Shown piece after piece: positions 8,939 to 18,230 of a stretch of DNA of 64,000 bases. The position numbers and the translations under genes were made by a program. The notes under the pieces were generated by a model. The model worked only from the letters and a program-made list of their open reading frames with translations, was not told the origin of the DNA and did not search any database. Origin of the DNA: an uncultured Flavobacteriales bacterium (GTDB lineage Bacteria > Bacteroidota > Bacteroidia > Flavobacteriales > Weeksellaceae); the NCBI GenBank assembly GCA_937973555.1, contig CALJKL010000002.1, forward strand, positions 13,269-77,268, in the 5' to 3' direction. How positions within the stretch are numbered: the stretch's first letter is position 1; every line of letters starts with the position of its first letter.

Positions 8939-8974
8939 AAAAAACCTTCCTGAAACTTCAGGAAGGTTTTTTTA
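8939..8974 (-). terminator. Terminator of the pfkA-gapA operon (bidirectional)
   Basis: AAAACCTTCCTGA and TCAGGAAGGTTTT (8941-8970) form a long stem with a 4-nt loop. It is flanked by A-runs on the left and T-runs on the right, so it can stop transcription from both converging directions. Confidence 0.85.
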
Positions 8975-8993
8975 TCTGATTTCTGTTAAAATA

Positions 8994-9998
8994 TTATATA
9001 GAAGCAGAGTGTAATAACAAGTCAGTTAATTTGTTAGAGTAACCAGTTTCGTTGTCATACCAAGAAACTAATTTCACAAAGTTAGGAGAAAGCATAATAC
9101 CAGCATCTTTGTCGAAGATAGAAGTTCTCTTATCTCCTACAAAATCCTGAGATACCACTAAGTCTTCAGTGTATCCAAGAATGCCTTTTAATTCTCCTTC
9201 TGAAGCAGCCTTAATAGTAGCACAAATTTCGTCGTAAGAAGCAGATTTTTCTAATCTCACAGTTAAGTCTACTACAGAAACGTCAGCTGTTGGTACTCTA
9301 AAAGACATACCGGTAAGTTTACCGTTTAATGAAGGAATTACTTTACCTACTGCTTTAGCAGCACCTGTAGAAGATGGAATAATGTTCAATAAAGCACTTC
9401 TACCACCTCTCCAGTCTTTCATAGAAGGACCGTCTACTGTTCTTTGAGTAGCGGTAGTAGCATGTACAGTAGTCATTAAACCTTCAACGATTCCAAAGTT
9501 TTCATGAACCACTTTTGCCAAAGGCGCAAGACAGTTGGTAGTACAAGATGCGTTAGAGAAAATTTGTAAATCAGAAGGAAGTTCTTTATGGTTTACTCCC
9601 ATTACAAACATTGGAGTATCATCTTTAGAAGGAGCAGAAAGAACTACTTTTTTAGCACCAGCATTAATGTGAGCTGAAGCAGAAGCTTTATCCAAGAAAA
9701 GTCCTGTAGATTCTACCACATAATCAGCACCAGCTTCGTTCCATTTAAGGTTGTTAGGATCTCTTTCTGAAGTAATTCTGATGGTTTTTCCGTTCACTAC
9801 TAAATTATTTCCTTCTACTTTTACTTCACCTTTGAATCTTCCGTGAACAGAATCATACTTCATCATATAAGCCATATATTCTGCATTGATAAGGTCGTTA
9901 ATTCCTACGATTTCAATGTTATCTCTTTCTAGCATCGCATTGAAAACCAAGCTTCCAATTCTACCGAATCCGTTGATTCCTACTTTGATTGTTGACAT
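8994..9998 (-). CDS. gapA: Type I glyceraldehyde-3-phosphate dehydrogenase
   Basis: A 334-residue protein of standard GAPDH length. It has the N-terminal NAD-binding GINGFGRIGSLVF, catalytic Cys152 in ASCTTNCLAP, TVHATTATQRTVDGPS and the C-terminal SWYDNETGYSNK. It catalyses NAD-dependent oxidative phosphorylation of glyceraldehyde 3-phosphate in glycolysis (reversible). It is the second gene after pfkA, 25 nt away on the same strand, so the two form a small glycolytic operon ending at the hairpin at 8939-8974. NAD preference is inferred from the ND after beta-2 (IVGINDLIN). Confidence 0.97.
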   Translation of the reverse strand: MSTIKVGINGFGRIGSLVFNAMLERDNIEIVGINDLINAEYMAYMMKYDSVHGRFKGEVKVEGNNLVVNGKTIRITSERDPNNLKWNEAGADYVVESTGLFLDKASASAHINAGAKKVVLSAPSKDDTPMFVMGVNHKELPSDLQIFSNASCTTNCLAPLAKVVHENFGIVEGLMTTVHATTATQRTVDGPSMKDWRGGRSALLNIIPSSTGAAKAVGKVIPSLNGKLTGMSFRVPTADVSVVDLTVRLEKSASYDEICATIKAASEGELKGILGYTEDLVVSQDFVGDKRTSIFDKDAGIMLSPNFVKLVSWYDNETGYSNKLTDLLLHSASI

Positions 9999-10023
9999 AT
10001 TTTTTGATTTTAGTTAATAATAA

Positions 10024-11010
10024 TTACATCGCCAAGATTTCAGAAATCTGTAATAAATCTTGGTTTATTTCATTGTGTTTTTTAATAGCGTCTTCTATTG
10101 GGGTAAACACCAAATCATTAGATCTAATGCCTGCCATTACATTGGTGAGTCCCTTCATTAGTCCTACTACAGCACCATATCCCATTCTGCTGGCCAACAC
10201 CCTGTCTGCACAGCTTGGTGCGCCTCCTCTTTGGATGTGTCCTAAGATAGAAACTCTGATGTCATAATCTGGAAACCTTTTTTTGGTTTGTTCTGCAAGG
10301 TCATAAGTTGAAGCCAATCGTTCTCCTTCTGCCACGATAACAATACTGGATGTTTTTCCTCTTTTTTGGGCCTTTTCAAACGTGTCAAAAAGATCTTCCA
10401 TACTGTCTTTTCTTTCAGGAATTAAAATGTCCAAAGCACCAGAAGCTATACCACTGTTAAGTGCAATAAAGCCAGCATCTCTACCCATTACTTCTATAAA
10501 GAAAACCCTGTTATGAGAAGTAGCCGTGTCTCTAATTTTATCTATGGCTTCCATAGCGGTATTAAGTGCGGTATCGTACCCAATAGTAAAATCGGTACCG
10601 AAAATATCATTGTCAATAGTTCCTGGTACGCCGATTACCTTGATGCCAAATTCTTCTGCAAAGATCTTAGCACCGGTAAAAGTACCGTCTCCACCAATAC
10701 ATACAAGGGCATCTATTTCATGAGCTATGCATTGGTCATAAGCCTTTTTTCTTCCTTCTGGCGTTCTGAATTCTGTAGAACGTGCCGAACGAAGAATGGT
10801 ACCACCCAGATTGATGATGTTATTTACAGAACGGGCACCCATCTTTATAACGTTTCCTTCTATAAGCCCGGTATATCCTCCACGGATACCAACACAGTCT
10901 AATTTGTAATAATTAGCTGTTCTTACAACCGCTCTAATCGCTGCATTCATTCCTGGAGCATCTCCGCCAGAAGTTAGGACACCGATTTTTTTCAAACTTG
11001 CATTCCCCAT
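10024..11010 (-). CDS. pfkA: ATP-dependent 6-phosphofructokinase
   Basis: A 328-residue PfkA. The motifs are GVLTSGGDAPGMNAAIRAVVR (beginning near residue 10), GGDGTFTGA (ATP/Mg loop), PGTIDNDIFGTDFTIGYDTA with the catalytic Asp, EVMGRDAGFIA and LGHIQRGG. The Gly in GGDGT is the residue typical of ATP-using rather than PPi-using enzymes. It phosphorylates fructose 6-phosphate as the committed glycolytic step. It is the first gene of the pfkA-gapA pair. A minus-strand -7 box (TAACTTTG) lies 19 nt upstream of the start. Confidence 0.97.
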   Translation of the reverse strand: MGNASLKKIGVLTSGGDAPGMNAAIRAVVRTANYYKLDCVGIRGGYTGLIEGNVIKMGARSVNNIINLGGTILRSARSTEFRTPEGRKKAYDQCIAHEIDALVCIGGDGTFTGAKIFAEEFGIKVIGVPGTIDNDIFGTDFTIGYDTALNTAMEAIDKIRDTATSHNRVFFIEVMGRDAGFIALNSGIASGALDILIPERKDSMEDLFDTFEKAQKRGKTSSIVIVAEGERLASTYDLAEQTKKRFPDYDIRVSILGHIQRGGAPSCADRVLASRMGYGAVVGLMKGLTNVMAGIRSNDLVFTPIEDAIKKHNEINQDLLQISEILAM

Positions 11011-11029
11011 ATTTTTTTAATTTGACATG

Positions 11030-11037
11030 CAAAGTTA
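11030..11037 (-). promoter_or_regulatory. -7 box for pfkA
   Basis: On the minus strand this reads TAACTTTG, an exact TAnnTTTG match, 19 nt upstream of the pfkA ATG. No clear TTG -33 element was found at the usual spacing. Confidence 0.45.
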
Positions 11038-11120
11038 AGAAAATATAAGAAATCATAGGTCATGTTTTTGGTCATATTTGATAATTGGTAAAACCGAAAA
11101 TTATTTTTATTTTTGTGAAA

Positions 11121-11474
11121 ATGAGCAAAAAAAGAAATACGAAAAAAAGAATTTTAGCATCACTTTTGGCAAGTGTATATCTTTTTTCTGTAATGTTTTC
11201 GGGATTTTTTCATACCCATACCAATAATTACAAAGAAGACCTGATTTTTGTAAAAAATACACCCGAGTCTTCAAAAATTGTAAATTTTGGTGGAACGGAC
11301 GATTGTTTTTCTTTACACTTTTTCAATGCAGGCATCGGAATTTTGGCATCTGAAAATAATTTTCAGCCTCTTTTTATTAAGATTTTCTCAAATCAGAATT
11401 TTGTATTCCGATTTTTTACTTCGGCAAAAAACATTCGTTTTTTTTTACTGAGAGCACCTCCGGTTTTTATTTAG
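11121..11474 (+). CDS. Small membrane/periplasmic protein upstream of a TonB receptor, unknown function
   Basis: A 117-residue protein with an N-terminal hydrophobic segment (about residues 10-30, SLLASVYLFSVMFSGFF) that ends in an HTHTNN motif, then a polar region and a Phe-rich C-terminus. The frame is open from 11085, but the ATG at 11121 gives a normal basic-plus-hydrophobic leader. I do not recognise a named family. Its position 83 nt before a ZnuD-like TonB receptor and the His pair after the hydrophobic segment suggest a role beside metal or cofactor uptake. That is inference from context only. Confidence 0.6.
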   Translation: MSKKRNTKKRILASLLASVYLFSVMFSGFFHTHTNNYKEDLIFVKNTPESSKIVNFGGTDDCFSLHFFNAGIGILASENNFQPLFIKIFSNQNFVFRFFTSAKNIRFFLLRAPPVFI

Positions 11475-11557
11475 AATTTAAAAATTAATTACGAATTTGT
11501 GTTGCTTTGGTAAGTATTCTCCCAAGTTAGACACTCTCATTCTAAATAAACAAAACC

Positions 11558-13927
11558 ATGTTCGTCAAAAAAATATATGTAATTGTAGCAATACTTTTTA
11601 CAATGCCATTTCTAATGGCGCAATATAAATTGTCTGGTGTTATTACTGATGCAGACACCAAAAAACCTATAAAAAATGCATCTGTCTCAATAGAAGATTT
11701 TAAAAAAAATACCGCTACAGATTATAATGGGAATTATTCTTTTCAAGATTTAAAAGCGGGGCAATATTTTATTGAAGTCTCAAGCAGTAATTATAATTCT
11801 GTACTGGTTTCTATCAACGTCAAGAAAGACAGTATCATAAATTTTGCATTACAAAAATCTGCAAAAGAAATCTCAGAAATAGTAGTTACTGCAGTTACAC
11901 GAGCATCTGAATTGAAAAAAATCCCTATTGTCATAAAATCTTTAGATAGAAACCAAATCAATCAGAATGCTTCTACCAACATTATCGATGGGTTAAAAAA
12001 CATACCGGGAGTTAACCAAATTACTACCGGAGCTTCCATTTCCAAGCCGGTCATTAGAGGACTTGGATATAACCGAATAATTACCTTGGCAGATGGCATA
12101 AGGCAAGAAGGCCAGCAATGGGGAGATGAACATGGGATAGAGATAGACGATTTTTCAATTGGTAAGGTAGAAATTGTGAAAGGTCCAGGGAGTCTAATGT
12201 ATGGCTCTGATGGGATTGCTGGGGTGCTGAATTTTATTTCTCAAAAGGCGCCTTCTAATGGAATGGTAGAAAATCAATTGACCACAAATTATCAGTCGAA
12301 TAATGATCTTATTGCCAATTCTTTTTCTAACAAGGGTAATAAAAACGGCTTTATATGGGAGGGAAGAATAACCAATAAAATAGCCGGAAATTATGAAAAC
12401 AGATTTGATGGCAAGGTTTATAATTCTGGATTCAAAGAAAATGATGGAAACCTGTTGTTGGGGATCAATAAAAATTGGGGACATTCTTATTTCAATTTCA
12501 GCACATATAACAGCACTTTAAATATTGTAGAAGGAGAAAGGGATAACAATGGCAATTTTACTTTTGTCAACGGAAATGGAGATCAGATAACGGCTATAGA
12601 TTCTGATTACAAAGGTTATAAAATAGGTTTTCCGCATCAAAAGGTGAATCATCTTCGATTTACTTTTAATAATTATTTTCACTTACAAAACGGAACCGTT
12701 AATGCAGATTTTGCCTTTCAAAAAAATAAGAGGAGAGAATTTGGTGATGCGGTGCATCCGGATAGTACAGAATTGTTTTTTGATCTGAACACCTTTAATT
12801 ACAATGTAAGATATAACCTTAAAGAATCAAACAATTGGGAAACCTCTTTCGGTGTAGGCGGTATGCAGCAGTCTAATGCCAACAGAGGATTAGAAGCTTT
12901 GGTTCCAGACTATGATTTTTTTGATGTAGGGGCTTTTGTTTTTACTCAAAAGAAAATCAATAAAAATCTCACTTTTGCAGGAGGAGTAAGATTTGACAAC
13001 AGACATGTCAATTCCAAAAAAATGATGGAAGAAAATGGGGTGAAGTTTTCTGAATTTATTAAAAATTACAATGGCATCTCTGGCAGCTTGGGGCTTTCTT
13101 ATCAGTTTAATACTTCATCTACCCTGAAGATTAATCTTTCCAGAGGTTTCAGAGCTCCTAATATTGCAGAATTGGCTTCTAATGGTGTGCATGAAGGAAC
13201 TTTTAGGTACGAAATAGGTGATATCGATCTTCAATCCGAAATCAGCCATCAGATAGATGTGGCGTATTTTTTAAATTCAGATCATATTACGTTTGAGTTG
13301 ACTCCTTTTGTGAATTATATTTCCAATTATATTTTCACAGAAAAACTTCAGGATGTCAATGGCAATGATGTCATTATAGATCCTAATAATCCGGTTCCGG
13401 TTTTTAAATTTACACAAGGCAATGCACAGCTTTTTGGAGGAGAAGTTTTCATAGATGTTCATCCTCATCCTTTTGATTGGCTGCATTTAGAAAACTCATT
13501 TTCTTACGTTAGAGCTACCCAAAACAATCGGCCAGAGGATCAAAAGTTTTTGCCTTTTATTCCGGCTCCCAAATATAGGGGCGAAATAAAAACACAGTTT
13601 AAAACCATCAGTTCTATATTTTCTGATTTTTATGCTAAATTTTCTGTGGATCATTATTTTGCTCAAAACAATGTTTACAGTGCTTATCATACAGAAACAG
13701 CAACACCTGCCTATACTTTATTGGGGATAGGATTAGGGGTTGATGTTAAGGCTTTTGGCAAAAAAGATTTTTTCAATTTCCTTATCAGTGGAGATAATTT
13801 AGCAGATGTAGCATATCAAAATCATCTCAGCAGGTTAAAATATGCTCCCCTAAACCCGGCAACAGGCAGAATGGGGGTATTTAACATGGGCAGAAATTTT
13901 AGTGTAAAATTGATTGTAAATTTTTAA
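11558..13927 (+). CDS. TonB-dependent outer membrane receptor (ZnuD-like, probable metal or heme uptake)
   Basis: A 789-residue receptor with a signal peptide (about 21 residues), a carboxypeptidase-regulatory-like beta domain (about 22-105, SGVITDADTKKPIKNASVSI), a plug (about 110-240) and a 22-strand barrel ending in a C-terminal Phe (VKLIVNF). The plug has VIRGLGYNRIITLADGIRQ and WGDEHGIEIDDF, then GPGSLMYGSDGIAGVLNF. This resembles receptors of the ZnuD type, with an HG pair after the DG motif. AVHPDSTELFFDLNTFNY in the barrel fits too. The substrate is probably a transition metal or heme, inferred from plug similarity. The small His-bearing gene precedes it. Confidence 0.88.
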   Translation: MFVKKIYVIVAILFTMPFLMAQYKLSGVITDADTKKPIKNASVSIEDFKKNTATDYNGNYSFQDLKAGQYFIEVSSSNYNSVLVSINVKKDSIINFALQKSAKEISEIVVTAVTRASELKKIPIVIKSLDRNQINQNASTNIIDGLKNIPGVNQITTGASISKPVIRGLGYNRIITLADGIRQEGQQWGDEHGIEIDDFSIGKVEIVKGPGSLMYGSDGIAGVLNFISQKAPSNGMVENQLTTNYQSNNDLIANSFSNKGNKNGFIWEGRITNKIAGNYENRFDGKVYNSGFKENDGNLLLGINKNWGHSYFNFSTYNSTLNIVEGERDNNGNFTFVNGNGDQITAIDSDYKGYKIGFPHQKVNHLRFTFNNYFHLQNGTVNADFAFQKNKRREFGDAVHPDSTELFFDLNTFNYNVRYNLKESNNWETSFGVGGMQQSNANRGLEALVPDYDFFDVGAFVFTQKKINKNLTFAGGVRFDNRHVNSKKMMEENGVKFSEFIKNYNGISGSLGLSYQFNTSSTLKINLSRGFRAPNIAELASNGVHEGTFRYEIGDIDLQSEISHQIDVAYFLNSDHITFELTPFVNYISNYIFTEKLQDVNGNDVIIDPNNPVPVFKFTQGNAQLFGGEVFIDVHPHPFDWLHLENSFSYVRATQNNRPEDQKFLPFIPAPKYRGEIKTQFKTISSIFSDFYAKFSVDHYFAQNNVYSAYHTETATPAYTLLGIGLGVDVKAFGKKDFFNFLISGDNLADVAYQNHLSRLKYAPLNPATGRMGVFNMGRNFSVKLIVNF

Positions 13928-13982
13928 TTATTCTTCTGCGGTTTTATCCTTTGAAAGAATGTGTAATCTTTTGTAATTCTAT

Positions 13983-14012
13983 TTGTAAGAACTATTTTTT
14001 TTAGTACTTTTG
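13983..14012 (+). promoter_or_regulatory. Promoter of the trigger factor gene
   Basis: TTG at 13983-13985, a 19-nt spacer and TACTTTTG at 14005-14012 match the flavobacterial TTG-N17-23-TAnnTTTG consensus in both boxes. The ATG at 14034 follows by 21 nt. It is the cleanest promoter in the window. Confidence 0.65.
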
Positions 14013-14033
14013 CAACTCAAAATTTTTAACAAA

Positions 14034-15368
14034 ATGAATGTTACAAAAACCAATCATGACGAAGTAAGTGCTTTGCTTACGGTTACTTTAAATAAATCTG
14101 ATTACCAAGAGAAAGTTGAGAAACAACTGATCAATTATGCTAAAAATGCTACTGTTCCAGGGTTTAGAAAAGGAAAAGTGCCATTGAGCATGGTAAAAAA
14201 ACAATACGAAGCAGGAATTGCTTTTGAAGAAATCAACAAGCAGGTATCTGATGCGTTGAACAACTATGTAAACGATAACAAAATAAGATTGGTTGGTCAG
14301 CCTGTACCGGTTCCGATGAACGAATTAGACTACAATGCAGATGAAATTTCTGTAGGTTTCGAAATTGGTTTCGAACCAGAATTTTCTGTTGATTTAGCCA
14401 AGTTTACAGCACCTCACTATAAAGTAGAAGCATCTAAAAAGGAAATCACTCAAAGCATTGAAAATATGCAGAAAAGATTTGCCTCTAAAGATCCTCAAGA
14501 TAAAGCAACCAAAGATTCTTACATCACATTGTCTATTGCTCAGGTGGTAGAAGCTGATGCTGAAGGAGAGCACAACCACCCACCAAAAACTGTAGCCGTT
14601 TCTGCAGAACAGAAAGAAGCTTTTGGGTTGGTGAAATCTCAAAAAGTAGGTGGAGTAGTGAAGTTAACTAAAACTCAGTTGACAGAAAACGAAGATTTGG
14701 CTAAAGATCTTAACTATGATGCTCATGAGTTGGGTCACATTCATCATGAAGAATTAGAAGCTACTGTAACGGAAATTTATAAATTAAACCTTCACGAATT
14801 GAATCAAGAATTATTTGATAAAGTATATGGAGAAGGTAACATCAATTCTGAAGACGAGCTTAAAGAAAGAGTGAAAAAAGAATTAGATGAGTATTTCCAG
14901 CAAAATGCAGATATTCACTTTGTGAATAAAGTATTGGAAAGTGTTAACGAAAAAACTGAAGTTCAGCTTCCTGAAGCTTTCTTGGTAAAATGGTTACTAT
15001 TCTCTAATCAAAATATTACTACAGAAGAGCAGGCAAAAGAAATTTTGGAAGCAGAGAAATCAATCATCAAAAATCAAATCATCGAAGGAAGATTATTCCA
15101 AGATTATGATGTGAAGGTAGATTATACAGATGTTTTGGCTCAGGCAGAAGTATTGGTAAACAACCAATTGGCAATGTATGGCATCCATAATCTTCCACAA
15201 GAAGAAGTGCAGAAATATGCGGTGGAAATGCTGAAACAAGAAGAGCAAGTGAGACAGATTTCTCAAGAAGTAGCGATGAATAAATTGAAAGACATCGTTT
15301 TAGAGAAAGCGAAAAAGAAAGAAACTAAAATCAGCCACGACGATTTTTTAGCAGAATTAAAGAAATAG
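14034..15368 (+). CDS. tig: Trigger factor, ribosome-associated chaperone
   Basis: A 444-residue trigger factor. The ribosome-binding domain carries the signature GFRKGKVP (about residues 44-51, VPGFRKGKVPLSMV). The middle PPIase (FKBP-like) region is divergent, with a HNHPP/GHIHHEE His-rich stretch, and is followed by the helical C-terminal chaperone domain. The protein binds nascent chains at the ribosome exit tunnel. The start was moved from 14010 to the ATG at 14034 because MNVTKTNHDEV is the usual N-terminus and the promoter -7 box lies at 14005-14012. It is monocistronic, ending at the hairpin at 15397-15428. Confidence 0.95.
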   Translation: MNVTKTNHDEVSALLTVTLNKSDYQEKVEKQLINYAKNATVPGFRKGKVPLSMVKKQYEAGIAFEEINKQVSDALNNYVNDNKIRLVGQPVPVPMNELDYNADEISVGFEIGFEPEFSVDLAKFTAPHYKVEASKKEITQSIENMQKRFASKDPQDKATKDSYITLSIAQVVEADAEGEHNHPPKTVAVSAEQKEAFGLVKSQKVGGVVKLTKTQLTENEDLAKDLNYDAHELGHIHHEELEATVTEIYKLNLHELNQELFDKVYGEGNINSEDELKERVKKELDEYFQQNADIHFVNKVLESVNEKTEVQLPEAFLVKWLLFSNQNITTEEQAKEILEAEKSIIKNQIIEGRLFQDYDVKVDYTDVLAQAEVLVNNQLAMYGIHNLPQEEVQKYAVEMLKQEEQVRQISQEVAMNKLKDIVLEKAKKKETKISHDDFLAELKK

Positions 15369-15396
15369 TTTAAAGTTTAACTATTGAATCATACAG

Positions 15397-15428
15397 AACT
15401 GTCCTGCCATTTGCGGGACAGTTTTTTT
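15397..15428 (+). terminator. Terminator after tig
   Basis: AACTGTCCTGC (15397-15407) pairs with GCGGGACAGTT (15413-15423, one G-U pair), followed by seven T. It lies inside the open frame that extends upstream of the next gene and so argues against a start at 15384 for that gene. Confidence 0.85.
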
Positions 15429-15455
15429 ATTTTAAAAAACCTTATCTTTACTCTA

Positions 15456-17069
15456 ATGTTATTGATCCTGATTTCCATTCTTTTCATTTTGCCGGTTTTT
15501 GCTGGTTTTGGCGAGTTTTTCCGAAAGGTTTTCGGGGAAATTTGGGAAGGTGTCTTCGGAAAGATTTTCGCAGGGATTTTTCTTTTGACGATGATTTGGC
15601 AGATATTGGCTTTCTTTTTTCCGCTAGATGCTTGGGTAGAAGGCTTCAGTTTAGCAGCGGGAATTTCAAGTTTTTTTTATTTCAAAACCTATCAGGATTT
15701 TCTGAAATTCAGCCAAAATGAAACCATCAAGTTGATGGCCGTGGTATTGTTAATCGCCTTTTCCGGAAGTTATTATCCCTTTATTTTAGACCATTTTGGG
15801 TATTATGTTCCCAGCATCAATTGGCTCAATGAATTTGGCTTAACCAAAGGCTTGGGAAACCTTAGTTTAATCTATGCACAGATGTCCGTTTGGCATATTT
15901 TTCAGGTTGGTTTTTCGCATTTTTCCGATGTTTTTTTACGGTTGAATGTAGTTTTTTTGGCGGCTTTTAACTTGTATGTTTTTGAAAAAAAGGCATGGCA
16001 TTTATTGTTGGTTTCACCTATTTTTTTATTGTTTGTGCAATCTCCAAGTCCAGATTTACCTGCAATTGCCCTTTCTTTAATTGTTTTGAATGAAATATTG
16101 AACAGCAATAAAAATGCAAAATGGCTTTTTGCTTTTTCAGTATTTGTATTTACCATAAAACCAACCATGGTTTGGCTGCCAATTTTTGTTTTTTTGAATT
16201 TTTTCAAGAAAGAAAATATAAAGTTTTTGGCAATCGGAATTGCTGTTTTAGTGGTCTATATTTTTAAAAATATTTGGCTTTTCGGATATCCTTTTTTTCC
16301 TGTTCAATGGGGGAGTCTGGGTGTAGAATGGCTGCCCAATGCTGAGGTGTTGAAGCATTCTTCCGAAGTAGCAGTTTTGAAAACCTATGACATGAAATTC
16401 AGCATGGCCGAAATTCAGAGGTTTACCACTTGGGATTATATTTATAATTGGTTAACGATTGATTCCTATAAAAAATACATCCATATTGCATTCATTTTTT
16501 CATTGCTTTTTTTGGGAATCTATTCCTTAAAAAAGAAAGATAAAATGCTGTTTTTTTTATTTTTGGCCATATTGATCAAAAGCATTTTGGTACTTGTTTT
16601 TTCAGCACAGTTTAGATTCTTTTTAGAGGTCTTTTTTGTGATTTTCATCGTCGTTTTTCAGGGGAAAATTAAAGAAAAATGGGCGGTTTCGGGTTTTGGA
16701 ATGGGTGCATTGGTGATTTTGTTTTTCCTTAGTTTTCCAAAAGTTTTGCAGTCTCAGATTTATTCTTTTAAACTCGGTCATTATATGAAAGGATTTGTCA
16801 AAACACAGGTGTACAAACCGGCATATTTTGAATTGAATTCCTTTAAAAATTATCAAATAGGAAATCTTAAATTCAATGTACCTAATTACGATTTGTGTTT
16901 TGATACTCCTCAGCCGGCTCTTTCTTTAAGTGAATTGATGGTTTATGAAAAGGCCAGTGTCTTTCCACAAAAAATCGGAAAAGAGGTGAATGAAGGCTTT
17001 GTCTGGAAAAAACTTTCTTCAAAAGAAAAATTAAAACTAAAATCAATAATTAAAAACATTGAAAAATAA
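15456..17069 (+). CDS. Polytopic membrane protein (LIC_10190-like), function unknown
   Basis: A 537-residue protein with about 12-14 hydrophobic helices and a polar C-terminal tail (about residues 440-537). The overall layout resembles LIC_10190-type membrane proteins and GT-C fold glycosyltransferases, with a first loop after helix 2 or 3 and an external C-terminal domain. I cannot assign a catalytic motif. The open frame begins at 15384, but that would place the tig terminator inside the coding region. The ATG at 15456 (MLLILISILFILPVFAGFGE) is the better start. The stop at 17069 is followed by a repeat-like stretch before aroC. An envelope polysaccharide role is only a guess. Confidence 0.7.
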   Translation: MLLILISILFILPVFAGFGEFFRKVFGEIWEGVFGKIFAGIFLLTMIWQILAFFFPLDAWVEGFSLAAGISSFFYFKTYQDFLKFSQNETIKLMAVVLLIAFSGSYYPFILDHFGYYVPSINWLNEFGLTKGLGNLSLIYAQMSVWHIFQVGFSHFSDVFLRLNVVFLAAFNLYVFEKKAWHLLLVSPIFLLFVQSPSPDLPAIALSLIVLNEILNSNKNAKWLFAFSVFVFTIKPTMVWLPIFVFLNFFKKENIKFLAIGIAVLVVYIFKNIWLFGYPFFPVQWGSLGVEWLPNAEVLKHSSEVAVLKTYDMKFSMAEIQRFTTWDYIYNWLTIDSYKKYIHIAFIFSLLFLGIYSLKKKDKMLFFLFLAILIKSILVLVFSAQFRFFLEVFFVIFIVVFQGKIKEKWAVSGFGMGALVILFFLSFPKVLQSQIYSFKLGHYMKGFVKTQVYKPAYFELNSFKNYQIGNLKFNVPNYDLCFDTPQPALSLSELMVYEKASVFPQKIGKEVNEGFVWKKLSSKEKLKLKSIIKNIEK

Positions 17070-17072
17070 TTT

Positions 17073-17130
17073 CCACAGATTTCAAAAAAAATCAGAATTA
17101 TATCTGAAAATCTGTGAAATCTGCGGGAAA
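17073..17130. repeat. Inverted repeat of a dispersed type between the membrane protein and aroC
   Basis: CACAGATTTC near 17073 and the later GAAAATCTGTG/AAATCTGCGGG near 17107-17126 form an imperfect inverted repeat with an AT-rich centre. The words AAATCTGTGAAATCTGCGGG resemble intergenic repeats that recur in flavobacterial genomes. It is read through by the upstream open frame of aroC. Dispersal is from general knowledge and was not tested here. Confidence 0.4.
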
Positions 17131-17148
17131 AAAAATAACTTTGCTTTT

Positions 17149-18210
17149 ATGAATCAATTAGGAAATTTTCTTACCCTTTCTACTTTCGGGGAAAGCCATG
17201 GCGCCGCTTATGGCGGAATTTTAACCAATTTCCCTGCTGGAATAGAAATTAATTTTGACGAAATTCAGCATCAGCTAGACCGCAGAAAACCAGGTCAGTC
17301 TACCATTGTTACCCAAAGAAAAGAAAGCGATACTGTGAAATTTTTGTCGGGGATTTTCGAGGGAAAATCTACCGGAACACCTATTGGTTTTATCATTGAA
17401 AACGAAAATCAAAAATCGAAAGATTACGAACATATTAAAGACAATTTCCGTCCTTCGCATGCCGATTTTACCTATGACCAAAAATTTGGCATCAGAGACC
17501 ACAGAGGCGGGGGTAAATCTTCTGCCCGCGAAACCATCAATTGGGTGGCAGCAGGGGCTTTGGCCAAATACATCTTGCCAAAAGAAGTGGAGATTTCAGC
17601 TTATGTTTCTTCGGTAGGAGAAATTTACTGCATGAAACCGTATCAAGAATTAGATTTTTCTAAAACCGAAGATAACGAAGTGCGTTGCCCCGATGCGGAA
17701 ACTGCAGAAAAGATGATTGCTAAAATCAAAGAAATTAAAAAAGAGGGCAATACCATCGGCGGAACCATTACCTGTGTTATCAAAAATCTTCCTGTAGGCA
17801 TTGGCGAGCCTGTTTTCATGAAGTTACAAGCAGAATTGGCAAAAGCCATGTTAAACATAAACGCTGCAAAAGGATTTGAATACGGAAGCGGATTTTGTGG
17901 TGCCGAAATGACCGGCAAAGAGCACAATGATTTGTTTAATGAAGATTTTACCACCAAAACCAACCTTTCCGGAGGAATCCAAGGTGGAATTTCTAATGGA
18001 ATGGATATCTATTTCAGAATTGCCTTCAAACCAATTGCTACTATTTTAAGGCCTCAGGCAAGCATAGACAAACATGGTAATCCTGTAACGGTAGAAGGAA
18101 AAGGAAGGCATGATCCTTGCGTTTTACCAAGAGCTGTTCCGGTGGTAGAAAATCTTGCTGCCTTTGTTTTGGCAGATTTGTTTTTGATCAATCAATTAAG
18201 AAAAATCTAA
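17149..18210 (+). CDS. aroC: Chorismate synthase
   Basis: A 353-residue chorismate synthase, which converts EPSP to chorismate with reduced FMN at the end of the shikimate pathway. Signatures are GESHGAAYGGILTNFPAG (about residues 15-32), RRKPGQS, FRPSHADFTYDQKFGIRDHRGG with the conserved His, GGGKSSARET, and the C-terminal RHDPCVLPRAVPVVE. The frame is open upstream to 17059, but that extension crosses a repeat-like stretch. MNQLGNFLTLSTFGESHG is the family N-terminus, so the ATG at 17149 is chosen. It is followed by two thioredoxin-fold genes on the same strand (20-nt gap). Confidence 0.96.
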   Translation: MNQLGNFLTLSTFGESHGAAYGGILTNFPAGIEINFDEIQHQLDRRKPGQSTIVTQRKESDTVKFLSGIFEGKSTGTPIGFIIENENQKSKDYEHIKDNFRPSHADFTYDQKFGIRDHRGGGKSSARETINWVAAGALAKYILPKEVEISAYVSSVGEIYCMKPYQELDFSKTEDNEVRCPDAETAEKMIAKIKEIKKEGNTIGGTITCVIKNLPVGIGEPVFMKLQAELAKAMLNINAAKGFEYGSGFCGAEMTGKEHNDLFNEDFTTKTNLSGGIQGGISNGMDIYFRIAFKPIATILRPQASIDKHGNPVTVEGKGRHDPCVLPRAVPVVENLAAFVLADLFLINQLRKI

Positions 18211-18230
18211 TTTTATAGCGCATAAATAAG

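Noticed and set aside
10513..10902. Open frames antisense to pfkA (129 aa and others)
   Set aside because: They lie fully within a highly conserved gene on the other strand and have no recognisable domain.
15384..15455. Upstream extension of the polytopic membrane protein frame
   Set aside because: It contains the tig terminator hairpin and T-run; the ATG at 15456 gives a normal hydrophobic start.
17059..17148. Upstream extension of aroC
   Set aside because: It crosses an inverted repeat and does not fit the conserved chorismate synthase N-terminus at 17149.
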